The position numbers and the translations under genes were made by a program. From the NCBI GenBank assembly GCA_018894105.1, contig CM032128.1, forward strand, positions 13,001,001 to 13,065,000: a stretch of 64,000 nucleotides of DNA. Direction: 5' to 3'. Positions 22,980 to 33,779 of this stretch are shown piece by piece (the first letter of the stretch is position 1; every line of letters starts with the position of its first letter). Source of the DNA: Jacaranda mimosifolia. Its lineage: Eukaryota; Streptophyta; Magnoliopsida; Lamiales; Bignoniaceae. The notes below the pieces were generated by a model. It saw only the letters and a program-made list of their open reading frames with translations, ran no database searches and had not been told where the DNA came from.

Positions 22980-24035
22980 CATAGATCCTTGGATTGCTAT
23001 TCGATTGACTTGTCTCATGAAAAAATTTGAACCTTTCGGATTGCCTCTTGATTCGGTCTAACCTTTAGGAAGTTGTATATTAGGCTTAGGATGTTTTTTT
23101 GTTTTCACTGATTTAAGGATAAGTTGATCATCTTGATTTTCATCACTCTCAACGACCATTCTTTTTCTGTCTAATAGAAACTCCTTTTCCAAAAATGTGG
23201 CATTTCTCGAAATAAATACTTTTTGTTCCAAGGGATCATAGAAGTAATAACCCAAAGACTCTTTTTGGTATCCTATAAACTTGCACGAGATAGATCTCGC
23301 ATCTAATTTGTCTCCCACTAGTCTCTTGACATAGGCAAGAGACCCCTAAACTCTTAAATAAGAGTAAGAAGGTATTTTTCCGTATCACATCTCATGTGGA
23401 GTCTTTGGTACCATCTTTGAAAGTACTATATTTAGTAACTTTGCCACCATTCCAAGGGCAAAGCCCCAAAAAGATATGGAAATGTTGGTGAACCTCATCA
23501 TGGACCTTACCATGGCTAATAAGGTGCGATTTCTCAGTTCAGCTACTCCTTTATGTTAGGGTGTGTCGGATGAAATCCATAGGTAGAGAATCCCATTCTG
23601 TTTAAGGTAATTTAAGAATTCGGTACTTAAGTATTCTCCTTTTCAATCTGATCGAGGAGCTTCAATACTAAGTTTGAATTGCTTTTCTACTTCATTCCTA
23701 CAGCCTTTGAACTTTTCAAAGGTTTCAGATTTGTACTTCGTAAGATACATATATGTCCAAACCAAATGAAATCATAAGTGAAGGTAATGAAGTAAGCATA
23801 GCCTCCTTTTGCACTAACTCTTAGTGGACCACATACATCCTTATGGATCAAACCCAAAGGATTACCTTGGTCATTTTTTCTTCCAAACAAGACTCATAAG
23901 TAGGTAAGTCCTTTAATCTACTAGCACTTAGTGAATTTAGGGCTACAAACTAATTGCTCATCATATTCTTGAAAACATGCTCAAGTCTAGCATGCAAAAG
24001 ATAGGTAGTTTCTTAGTTATCTTGCGTCCTTTTGT
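22980..24035 (-). pseudogene. Copia-3 integrase and linker remnant
   Basis: The frame 23058-23318 is the linker (MGDKLDARSISCKFIGYQKE, then YYFYDPLEQKVFISR). The frame 23687-23890 is integrase core (LGLIHKDVCGPLRVSAKGGY), where the first catalytic Asp position of the HTD motif reads HKD, so Asp is kept but Thr is changed. Similarity to copia-1 continues to about 24035 and then stops in the zinc-finger region. Confidence 0.8.
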
Positions 24036-24898
24036 TGTTGTGTTGATAGCATTTTAATAAAATTAAACTTTTATAGCATTTAATAATCAATTGTCACTAA
24101 GTATTATATTATAGTGACATTTTTTATTACTACCACTATATTACCTAATGTGTCAGTACACCGAAAAATGGCATTAAACTAGTGTCATTAAATAATTTAT
24201 GTCGTCTTCACAAATGACACCATAAATAAATAAGTGACATTTTTTAAGAAAAGATTAGCGACACTACTTAGATACCTTGCATTTTTTATTTATCATTTAT
24301 TAATCAAAATGCAACTAAATATTGACATTCTTTACAAGTATCACTATATTCTTATGTGTCATTACACCATAGAGTAACAAGTTAGTGCCACTAAATATTT
24401 TATGAATTTTTTTCTAAATGACACCATAAATAAACATGAGTCTCATTTTTAAACAATTAGTGTCACTAGTTAAATGCCTTTAAATTATATTTTTAATCAA
24501 ATATCACTATTTATATGTCATCTAATAATGAAATACTGCTAAATGTTTTGTCATTGTGACATTTTTTTCCGACTATTACCATATCACTTTTGTGTATCGT
24601 TACATTATAAAATGCCACAAGGTAGTGCCACTAAATATTTTCTGATATTTTTTAAAATGATATTATAACTACATATTAGTGTCAGTGTTCTTAAAAAATT
24701 ATTTATTTTTGAAATATAATCATCTCAACATTTTTAATCAATTATTACTATTTTATTTGTCATTTAATAATTAAATTCCACCATATATTAAATTATAGTG
24801 GGTTTCCTTAATAATTATCGCCATATTTACCTTTTTGTATCATTAAAATATAAAATATCGGTGAATTAGTGCCACTAAATGCTAATTTTTTTGTAGTG
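24036..24898. mobile_element. CACTA-like element end with ~200-bp subterminal repeats
   Basis: The right end, read on the minus strand from 24898, is CACTACAAAAAAATTAGC, a typical CACTA (En/Spm) terminus. Inward lie about four diverged ~165-240-bp units (roughly 24095, 24291, 24496, 24736). Each has TCACTA, TAGTG(C/T)CA(C/T)TAAAT, a GTGTCATTACA-type word and TGACACCATAAATAA. No transposase and no matching left CACTA end were found; the left side abuts truncated copia-3. It is probably a deleted or non-autonomous element. Confidence 0.55.
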
Positions 24899-24906
24899 TG
24901 GCCTTG

Positions 24907-25050
24907 TATATATATATATATATATGCATAACTCTACGTAATTAATCAGATGAGTTTTTCCCTTCATGAGCTCATATATATATATATATATATATATATG
25001 CATAACTCCACGTAATTAATGGGATGAGTTTTTTCCTTCATGAGCTCAAT
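24907..25050. repeat. Tandem duplication of a (TA)n-plus-55-bp unit
   Basis: Two copies of (TA)n-GCATAACTC(T/C)ACGTAATTAAT followed by GATGAGTTTTT and CCTTCATGAGCTCA lie head to tail. The (TA)n tract has expanded to about 10 and 14 units. It was probably generated by slippage or unequal exchange at the TA tract. Confidence 0.85.
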
Positions 25051-25965
25051 GTGCGCCAGTTTCAATACTTATATAAATGATTTATCAAAAGTTTTGATAC
25101 TAAAATTTTATTTTTTAAAATTTATGTTGGTAATTTTTCATATGTCGCTTATGATAAAGTTTTTCGAATCTGAAGATCTTTTAAAATGTTTGAAACAGAA
25201 ATTTTAGATTAAAAACTGAAAAAAACTAGTGATGAAATTTACAATTTTTCAGTATGCATTTATTTATTTTTTTGTGTCTGAAATTTGGAAGAGACTTTTG
25301 TGGATGTGCACATTTGTGTGTGTGTGTGTTCTGAAATATAAAACAGTCATCTGACTTTTGCGGCTGAGTTGATCAAGAATTAACTATTACTAACAATTTA
25401 TTTTGTATTGGCCTCACAAAAATATAAAAGATATCTCTTGCTTTCTTTCGCTACAATATTTCGCTTAATTTGTGAAAAATGCAATTTCTGTGGCTTAGCA
25501 GTAATTATATAAATGTGGCAGTTTTTTTTTTTTTTTTTTTTGGCTTTGTTGCTGCGAGTAAAATTAAACCATTAATTATTTCTCCCAATTATAAATTTTA
25601 AAATTGGACTTATATATAAAATTTTATGAGGAAATACATTATGAAATATTTTGTTAAGTTTTCCTTGAGAAATGTGTGAAATAAAAATGTGTATGTATTT
25701 ACTTGCAAATTAAGCTTGATCAATTAAATTAATATATTCATTTTTATTTTTTTTGAAAAAATGTTTTTGGTTTATTTCTTTTCTTAAATGTAAAATAAAG
25801 AGTGTGTTTTGAAAATTGAACATTTTCAATAAATAGCATGAAAATTCTGAAAATAAGGTCAGAAAATAGAGGTCTAACTTTCAAAATTCATTTAAGTACT
25901 CGAATTTTCTATTAATATTAAATTGCATGATACATGAGCTTTTGCAATGTTATAATTATTAATAC
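25051..25965. other. AT-rich spacer
   Basis: No coding region was recognised. There is a (T)n run at 25520-25542 and a (GT)n run near 25315-25330. The segment 25265-25395 is similar by eye to 39868-40000 (shared GTGTC(T/C)GAAA, GACTTTT, GGCTGAGTTGATCAA), a dispersed repeat of unknown kind. Confidence 0.5.
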
Positions 25966-26761
25966 TGATGAGGGTGAAATCCGCTTGTAACTGGATCAGA
26001 TGATAGATTGGAGGGGTTCAACCTCTCTGGTTGATCTATGAATTTAATTGGGTTGAGTCCTGCAATCACGAGCAAACATCAGGCTAGCCGAGGTGCCCTC
26101 GACTAAGGCACTCCAACGCTCAAGTCAGTATGGGCTCTACTAGATATGATGAGCAGCAGAGTGAGGGCTTTGTATATAAAATGGCATACCTTTTGTGAGG
26201 CTGGAGGGGAGGTATTTATAGCCTTCTCCTAGTAGAGATTTGTTTGAGATGTCCTTGATATGTAGGAAGGATCTTTGTCCTAGCAAGAGGGGCATTAGGT
26301 CATCTCCCATTCCTGTACTATTCTAGGTGTTGCATTTCCAGGTTTCATGGACAGAATAGTATACTATAGACGCGCCTCCTGCCACGGTGGCAGCATGGGT
26401 GGTACTGGGGCAGCATGCGCCATTAATACGGAGGCATGCTAGCTGTCAAGGCATTTATTGCAGCAGAGTTAACTCTATGCCAAGTTGACCTCCATGGTTG
26501 GTGATAGGGTCGACCTTACGATGGGTTGGCGTGCGTGCGGCATAAGAGATGGCCAAGCGCCATGGTCGAGGGGTCAACCAGCAGTCTTGTTTGTGACCCA
26601 GTCGAATGTCCGCCCGCTAGAGTATGACAGGTTGATATGTCTGGTCGATTTGGGTCACCTAAAGTCAGTAGCACAATTGGGCTCTGAGAATGGGATGGGC
26701 CTGATGCTACATCCTTAAGTCTGCTGTCTTTGGGCCGAGCCCATTGGGCTATCACATATCA
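25966..26761 (-). mobile_element. Gypsy-1 3' LTR (796 bp)
   Basis: It has TG...CA ends and is paired with 37108-37857. It carries about 30 extra bases (CATCAGGCTAGCCGAGGTGC and onward, about 26079-26110) that are absent from the other LTR. The minus-strand TATA box CTATAAATACC is present at about 26213-26222. Differences between the two LTRs are mainly transitions, giving identity of roughly 90% by eye. Confidence 0.92.
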
Positions 26762-26776
26762 TAAGTCCCCCTACTT
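26762..26776 (-). other. Gypsy-1 polypurine tract
   Basis: The minus strand reads AAGTAGGGGGACTTA directly before the 3' LTR. A G-rich purine run at this position is the expected primer for plus-strand synthesis in LTR retrotransposons. It fits the minus-strand orientation of gag-pol. Confidence 0.75.
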
Positions 26777-27139
26777 CCGAATGCTGAACGAGATGATCGA
26801 CGAGAAGGATTGGGGAGTAGTCTTTTGTGCTATTATGCAGGTTCATCGATGAGGGTTTTTGAAAATTGACCCGAGTTTTGAACATTTAATGCGATGGTTA
26901 CATCGTGCCGGGCGTAGCGCCGAAGGCAGTTACAACATTATTACAACTGCTTGGATTCCTGTGCTCGGGTGCCTATAAATAGGCGTGGTTAAAGTACTCA
27001 TTTTTACTTTCACTGCCTTTGTGTCTGGTCGAGCTTTAAGCCAACTGCTTTTGCTACTACTATATTGTGCCTTTTTGTTCACCAACAAAGAGTAAGTCTT
27101 TTCCTTTATTTTCCTTAGCGTTCTTTCTTTGCTTTAAAC

Positions 27140-29571
27140 ATGTTGCATTTGTCTGATTCTGAGGGCAGTCATGGGGGGGATAGTGAGGCTACTCATTCTG
27201 ATAGGCCTGGGTGTTCATCAGAGGAGTCGAGTAGCTCGTCAGGTGACAACTCGAGCTCCAGTAGCTCGAGCAGTGATCACGTTGGCGGGGGTGGTAAAGC
27301 TGGGCCAAGTTAGGCTCCCTTGTCGCGCGGTCGATTATTTATCCCTAATTACTATAGCAAAATAGTGTCTACGATCACCCTTGCTGACCTGAGGCGCATT
27401 AAGCAGTTGTATCATGTCCCCGCAGAGTATGAACTTTTAACACCTGGGCCCTCTGGTCGGATGCATCGACCCCCAGCTAGGTGTATAACTGTGTTTGAGG
27501 ATACCTTTAGATGTAGCCTTAGGTTCCCTTTATGTGGTCCTGTGGTCGACCTGTTTAGGAGTTTAGAAGTGTGCATAGCCTAACTACTGCCGAATTACTT
27601 TTCTACTATTTATAGCTTTGTCATCCTTATGCATATATTCGACCAGCCTGCCAATTTTGAAAATTTCTCAAATCTTTTTCACCTTCCAATGACCGGCCTC
27701 TTCCTACAGGTAAGAGTGGAAAAATATTACTTGTATGTTCGAGTCATTGGGGGTTTCAATATCCCAAGGGGTTAGTGGATGGGGTATGTCAAGATGCCAG
27801 GTAACCTAACTCCAATCTGGCCCAATACCTTCGTTCGAAATCTGGTCAAGTTTGGTCAGATGGAAGCCTCGATATTTATCGAGGAAAGAAGTTTGGTGTT
27901 AGCTGGGTTATCGCCAGCCCAGTTGGGCTTGCCGGCGGATGATCGACTAGGTAGATTGTGTTCTCGATGATTCATTACTTTATCTACTTTTCTATTTAGT
28001 TTTAAACTTTTTTTGTTATGTTGCTTGGCAAATCAAGATAAAATCATGAACCGATTAAGAGTCAAAACTTTAGCGAGGGCCGAGAGAAATGAGTAGTGCC
28101 GTTTGGCTACAACGGTTCTTCGAGGGGCTGCTCTGGTCACGGCACTGCATCTAGAGGCGATAACACCTTCTTCGTCGCCTACTCTGTCGCCTGCTCAGCC
28201 CATGGCAACTACGGGGAGTAGTCCGATGGGTTGGGGAAAAAGACCTATGGTTGAGCAGGCGGGACCTACGCCAAAAAGGACAGCGGCCGAGAAGGGCAAG
28301 GGGAAAGCCAATGGGTCGGGCCAAATCTCGGGTTATGATCTATTTGGCTAGCGTGAGGATGACGTGTTATTCCACCTGCCAAGGTTGCCATCGACGAGGT
28401 TCAGAATGGAGCCGAGCATGGCTGTTCACAACTCTTTGTCGATAGAGACGGTAGGGCCGACCAGAGCTACTCCACTAAAGGTGTTAATGGCCAAACTATT
28501 TGTGTCCGACCAAAAGAAATTGATAGGGTTAAGCAAGGATGTTGCGCTTAGGGCTCTGGCTTACCACTCAAACATGGTAAGACTCTGGTCCATTAAGTTG
28601 TATCATCGAACTTTATTCTTTGGTCAAGTATTGTTTTCTTATCGAGAATGTTGTTTTTCAGATGGGCTACCATTTCTATAGGAAGTTGGAGCTGGCCCTT
28701 GCCGACCGTGAGCATTTGTAAGAAGGCGGAGACACGAAGACTCTAAAGGCTCAGCTCGAGTCTTCCTAGACCAGGGTCTAGGAGCTGGCCAAGGAGGTTG
28801 AGGAGCTTAACAAGCAACTCCGACTGAAAGATAATCAGCTAGTTACCTCCATTAAGGAAAGGACCATAATGGATGAGCTACTCAAGCAGGCCAAAATGGA
28901 TGCACAACTTGGTTATGAGTCTGGACGGTCAGCCAGTCGAAGGGCAGCGCTAGGTGAGGCTCGGACTAAATTCTTCAAAAAACTGCTGTTGATATGGCGA
29001 GAGGCTGTATAGCAATTCATGATGGGCTTGGCATTCTAGGATGCGAGTGTTGTTCTCTCTGGACGACGCCAGGAATGCATTTGAGAAGGCGCTTAAGTAG
29101 TTGCAGTTCCTGGGCTACTCATTTTGACCTGAGGATAGAGATCGTATCAGCCCCATCCTGGATGAGCAGCTGCAGCCGTACCCGATGGACAAGGAAGCTG
29201 ACGCTGGAAAGGGAGCTGTGGAGGCCCCTGGGGTCGAGGAAATTGCAGAGGCTCCCCATGCCAAGCTATTCATCGAGGCGCAGAGGAAAGCGGTCGAGGT
29301 GGCGAAAAAGCTGGATGAGGTCGCCAAGGAATTTGCCTTTGCCAGCAAGTTTGCATTTGAGCTTCAAGATGGCATGGTCGATGCTACCATGTACCTTCCT
29401 CCACTGGATAAAATTTTTCTAGGCGACGAGGTTAGGCCCTCTCAACCGACAACGGCTATTGTTCCTATTTCTGTTGTGATGCCCGAGCTGAGGGCGAGCA
29501 GCCTTCCAGTGGTTCCTATTCCAATTCCCTCGAGCGATAAGCTCGAGCAAGTAATTGAGGAGGGTGCTTGA
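27140..29571 (+). pseudogene. Antisense extra ORF of gypsy-1 (gypsy-type Transposase_28-like, coiled coil)
   Basis: This frame runs opposite to gag-pol, between integrase and the 3' LTR. From ATG 27140 a Ser/Asp-rich N-terminus is followed by LADLRRIKQLYHVPAEYELL and then CSLRFPLCGPVVDLFRSLEV and YLYVRVIGGFNIP. This pattern recalls the plant 'putative gypsy type transposon' family (PF04195, Transposase_28). One frame stays readable to 27970 with in-frame stops after codons 57 and 148 and near 27774, consistent with CAG/CAA-to-stop changes for the first two. A Ser/Pro/Lys-rich linker (28103-28351), a coiled coil (about 28745-28965, ELAKEVEELNKQLRLKDNQL) and an acidic end (29185-29571) follow in shifted frames. 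Extra antisense ORFs are known in Tat elements; the function is unknown. The family match is from memory, not a search. Confidence 0.7.
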
Positions 29572-29990
29572 GGAAGGCACGACGAGGGCACTGGGTCGAA
29601 TTGATGCTCCTATTCGGATGTATTTTTCATTCTAGTTGATGCACTTATTTCGATAGTTATAATCAAGAACGTTGAAATTGAATGAAGTATTCATTTTGCT
29701 GTTTGAACATGCTTGTTTTGTCGAATAACATGTGTTCTTCGAGTGTTTGTGTTGCCAAATTTTGGTAAAATTAGTTCAAGATCTTTGTTAAATGAACTAT
29801 GATTACCTGAACTAACACACATTTTAATTCACATTATGCATGTTCAATTTATCAGCTTGATGTCCTTTTGATTGACTTCGAGGTCGACTGCAATCAATCA
29901 AGTCGATTGCTTAATTGAACAAAATAATTAACGATAAATTTGTATATTTGGTCTGCTATGGGGTCGATAGTAAACGATTGATTTGTTTAT

Positions 29991-30262
29991 TTGGTCTTAG
30001 CCGTGAAACCTTGACTTGGTGACTGGAAGCCTGCTTGGTCGACTATGGGGTCGATGATTTGGTCTTGGGTATGAAGCCTTAACTTGGTGGCTAGAAGCTT
30101 GCTCGGTTGACTACTGGGTCGATGATTTGGTCTTGGCTGTGAAGCCTTGACTTCATGGCTGGAAGCCTGCTTGGTCAACTACGGGTTCAATAATTTGGTA
30201 TTGGCTATGAAGCTTTGACTTGGCGGCTGGAAGCCTGCTTGGTCGACTACTGGGTTGATAGC
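29991..30262. repeat. Four-copy ~67-bp tandem array in gypsy-1
   Basis: Units begin TTGGTCTTGG and run through GAAGCCTTGACTTGG and TGGAAGCCTGCTTGGTCGAC to GGGTCGATGAT, four times with a few differences each; a partial unit precedes at about 29950. It lies between the integrase end and the antisense ORF. Tandem arrays in this untranslated zone are known for Tat-lineage elements such as Retand. Confidence 0.85.
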
Positions 30263-30396
30263 AAATGATCAACTCATGCAAGTAGGTATTTGCAGGATGT
30301 GTCATAGAATTTCTTTAAATTTATAGTGTTCTAAGGTTGTGGTAGTTCATTACCTCGCATGTCTGCTAGTCAGTATGCATTGTGTTTTGACACTTA

Positions 30397-32900
30397 GACC
30401 ACGGAGTAAGGTCCTTCCCATTTTGGGTCGAGTTTTCCCACATTTCTCAACACTCCGACTTAGAGGTGTCAAAACGGACCGGGCAGCCCGGCCCAGCTCA
30501 TAAAAAAATCGGCCCAAATCGGCTCATTTAATTTTTTAATATGGGTTGGGCTGGACCGACTCGCTTGAAAACCTGTCTCGAGCTGAAATTTTGCAGCCCG
30601 GGATCAGCTCGGCCCGCGGACCGTGAAGGACCGTGGGCTAGCCTAGCTTGCGGGCTAAACGAGCCGGCTCGCGAGCTAAACGGGCTAGCCCGCTTAGCCC
30701 GCAATATTTTTTTAATTTAAATTATAAAATAACTTTTAAAAATTTAATAATTTATAATTTTTAAATTACAAATTACAAATTATTAATTTTAAAAGATTAT
30801 AAATTTATAATTTATAATTAAGAATGTATAATTTAATTTATTACTTTATAAATGTATAAATCAATAATTAAGAAATTTTAATTTTTAAATTATAAATTAT
30901 AAAAAAAAATTGAGAAAGGTGAAGACCATATTACCTCAATTTGAAGAAGATGATGAAGAATGGCTTGAAATTGCATCCACCATCACATCTCAATCCGAGA
31001 GCGATTTAGATCACTTGAGTGAACGATCGGTTTATCATTGGACATGTTTAGATGTTTAGATATTACAAAGTTGTTCATTTTTTTTTTTTTTTGTTATTAT
31101 TATGTACTTTTATTTAGAGGTTTGTTCAAATCCACCTCTATGTAATTATTTTTTCTAAATTAATGACGGGTAGAGGGGTCCATGCCAAACCCCTCACCAC
31201 CTTATTTGGTGGTGTTTTTGGAAGAATATAATTGATAAAAAAAATTAATATAAGTATAAATTTCTAAGTTTTTATAAAAATTTAAGTGTTGTAAAATATT
31301 TAAAAAATCACATAAGTATAAATTATTAAGTCTTTTAAAAAAGTATAAGTGTTGCAAAAAACATTAATAATCACATAAATATAAAAACTTCAAAATTTTA
31401 AATTCATTTAAAAAAAAAAAAAAAAGAAACTCGCGGGCCAACCCGCGAACCGGCTCGCTAGCCAGACCGCGAGCCGAACCGCCTAGCTCGGCTTATATAT
31501 AAACTGGCTCACCTATATAGTGGATTGGTTTTGAGCCGAGCCAAACTTTTCAATTTTTAGCCTGTCACGGTCCGGACCATGAACGGCCCGCGAGCCAGCC
31601 CGGCTCGGCTTGGGACCGCCATTAACCGTCTATTAAATGAGCCAAGCCGGCTTTGACACCTCTACTTCGACTTTCTTGAGGACTAGGTCGTCAATTTTGA
31701 AACTACGCGATATAACTGTTTTGTTATAACATTCTGTCATTTTTTACTAGTATTGTTGCATTGTGTTGTAGGCTATGTGGCGCAGCTCGTTGATGGTGAT
31801 GAGGTCAAGGGTCCTTTCTGTCGCATTTCTGATCGAGTTATAATAGACCCCTCGGGTTGTGTGTTGCACTAGCTCGGATGGAATCATTGCTTCGGAGCCG
31901 TAGAATAAGCTGTAGGGGCTACAACCTGTAGCTGTTCGAGGTGTGGTTCTATAGACCCACAGCTCCCCTGGGAGGTCGTCTGCCCAGCTTGCCCTTGTTT
32001 CCACTACTCGAGCTTTGAGGTGGTCAAGAACTGTTCTATTCATGACCTCGGTCTGACCATTAGCCTAGGGGTTCCCTACCAAAGTAAAATGTTGCCAGAT
32101 TCGCAAGGACTCGCACTATTTTCTCGTGTTCTTACTTTGAAATTGAGTTCCATTGTCCGAGATCAGGACTTTGGGCAGGCTGAAACGACAAATTACGCTT
32201 TTCCAAATGAAGCTCTTGATAGCGGCGTTGGTGATCTTTGGAACTATTTCTGCCTCGACCTATTTAGTGAAGTACTCGACCACAACAATGATAAAATTTC
32301 ATTGGCCGGATTTTTTGGGAGAGAACCAACAATGTCGATCCCCCACTAGTTGAATGGCCATATAATTTAGACGTTCACCATCGATGCGGCAGGTTGGTGT
32401 GGCATGTTTGAGTGAAGCTGGTGGGATGGGCACTTTCTAGCGAAATCGACCGAGTCTTTTAGTAAGGTGGGCCAAAAATACCCGTATCGAATAACTTTGT
32501 GGGCCAAGGACTGACCTCCAGAATGATTGCCGCAAATGCTCGTGTGAATCTCGTGAAGAACTTCGTTTGCCTCGTCGGGTGTTAGGCATTTAAGGAGTGG
32601 TCATAATATCGACCTCCAGTAAAGCTGTCCGTGTTCATCGAGGGTGAATTTGGCTGCTTGCCCTCTAAGTCTTGCGGGCCTTATTTCCGTTGTTGGGGAT
32701 TGCCCCTTGGCTTAGATAGAGCTTGATTAGGTTTTGCCAAGAGGGGGCTGCCTCTTTGACGCTTCTGACGAGGTTCTAGTCACTAGGATAGATATATATA
32801 TAGTTTGTTGGCTACCAAGAACGTTATAGTTCTTTCTCTGGTTCCTCTCGTCGAGCTAGCAAACTTTGAGAGTGCATTCGCCCGCTCATTTTCTGCTTGG
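30397..32900 (-). pseudogene. Gypsy-1 integrase, split by a hAT-like element
   Basis: Minus-strand sequence includes a RYGYFWPTLL-type segment near 32480, a core region near 32260-32290 (VVEYFTK-like), and a 98-codon frame at 31747-32043 with LPGELWVYRTTPRTATGCSP, typical of the gypsy integrase core end. The C-terminus reads DDLVLKKVE up to 31665. It resumes at 30460 as VGVLRNVGKLDPKWEGPYSV, the GPY/F module. The hAT-like element 30461-31664 separates the two halves. Other stops and frameshifts also disable it. Confidence 0.85.
30461..31664. mobile_element. hAT-like element (1204 bp) with 8-bp target duplication
   Basis: Both ends read TAGAGGTGTCAAA inward (13 bp, perfect). The flanks CTCCGACT (30453-30460) and CTTCGACT (31665-31672) form an 8-bp target duplication with one mismatch, the hAT hallmark. 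Sub-terminal regions are packed with CCCGG, CGGGCT and GGCTCG words on both strands. A 47-codon plus-strand frame at 30916-31059 encodes an acidic peptide including QFEEDDEEWLEIASTITSQ. It could be the tail of a deleted transposase, but this is not established. The centre is AT-rich. Confidence 0.9.
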
Positions 32901-32956
32901 GGGCTTATGGTAAAGCTCTTGAATGACCGTTGTAACTGTTTCACCTCAGTCAAACA

Positions 32957-33760
32957 CTAGCTAATCTTGGCCTCCTTGGCTTCAAAGTTTCCTTCAACCT
33001 GCTCTACCACCAACTGGGAATCAGTGATCGCAACTAGCTGCTCGACACCGCGAGATACTGCTATGTTCATCCCAGCTATGAGAGCTTCGTATTCTACTTC
33101 GTTGTTGGTGATCGGGAAGTCGAGTTTTATTACAAAATCATACTCTTCAGCGAATGGGGAGCGGAGTAAAACACCAATTCCACATCCCGAGGTAGTTACT
33201 AAGCCGCCAACGTGCAACGTCCAAATAGAGGAATTTAGGTTGAGCGGCTCAGGGAGGTTCAGCCTTTTGGCTACAAAATCGGCCAGGACCTGTGCTTTTA
33301 TGGCCGTCCGCGATTGAAATGTGATGTCGAACTCCCTAAGCTTGATGGCCCATTTTGTGAGTCGACCTGACATGTCTGGTTTCGACAATACTTGCTTCAA
33401 CGACTGATTCGTCAACATTACGATCGCATGGGATTGGAAGTAAGGTCGCAACTTTCGTGCTGCTGTAATAAGGGAGGGGGCAAACTTCTCGATCTCTAGG
33501 TAATTATGCTCAGACCCCTGCAAGGCTTTACTACAGTAATACACAGGTCGATGAGTTTTGTCTCTCATCGAGGCCAGAACTAAGCTGATCGAGGATATAG
33601 ATATGGCCAGATAGAGTTGCAAAACTTCTCCCAGCTCAGGTTTGGCGAGCATGGGTGGTGAGGAGAGGTATTGCTTCATTTCGACGAAGGCCTAGTCACA
33701 CTGTTCCTTCCATTGGAATACTGATTTTTTTGCATTTCTCAAGATTTTCAAGAAAGAAAC
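32957..33760 (-). pseudogene. Gypsy-1 RNase H and second (aRNH) RNase H
   Basis: A 240-codon frame (32957-33679) begins in the RT-associated RNase H (RPVYYCSKALQGSEHNYLEI, VMLTNQSLKQVLSKPDMSGR, then IKAQVLADF). It continues into a second RNase H: IWTLHVGGLVTTSGCGIGVL, then FPITNNEVEYEALIAGMNIA and TDSQLVVEQ. The tandem RNase H arrangement is a mark of the Tat lineage. In the second domain the catalytic Asp of the usual HVDGS motif is Gly, so this copy would be inactive. The upstream RT is separated by stops. Confidence 0.9.
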
Positions 33761-33779
33761 TCTTGTCGGCTAGCCTCAC

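Larger units (their letters stand above)
19274..24035 (-). mobile_element. Copia-3: 5'-truncated Ty1/copia element
   Basis: A minus-strand copia element of the same family as copia-1 and copia-2: integrase (23320-24035), linker, RT, RNase H, then one LTR (19274-21417). Gag, protease and the 5' LTR are missing. Copia similarity stops inside the pre-integrase zinc-finger region at about 24035, where the CACTA-like repeat block begins. The polyprotein is broken by many stops and frameshifts. Confidence 0.85.

Noticed and set aside
26485..26755. Open frames in the gypsy-1 3' LTR
   Set aside because: They lie entirely within LTR sequence that is repeated at 37500-37760, and they show no domain.
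32967..33317. 116-codon plus-strand frame
   Set aside because: It is the shadow of the gypsy-1 RNase H, whose minus-strand reading carries the family motifs.
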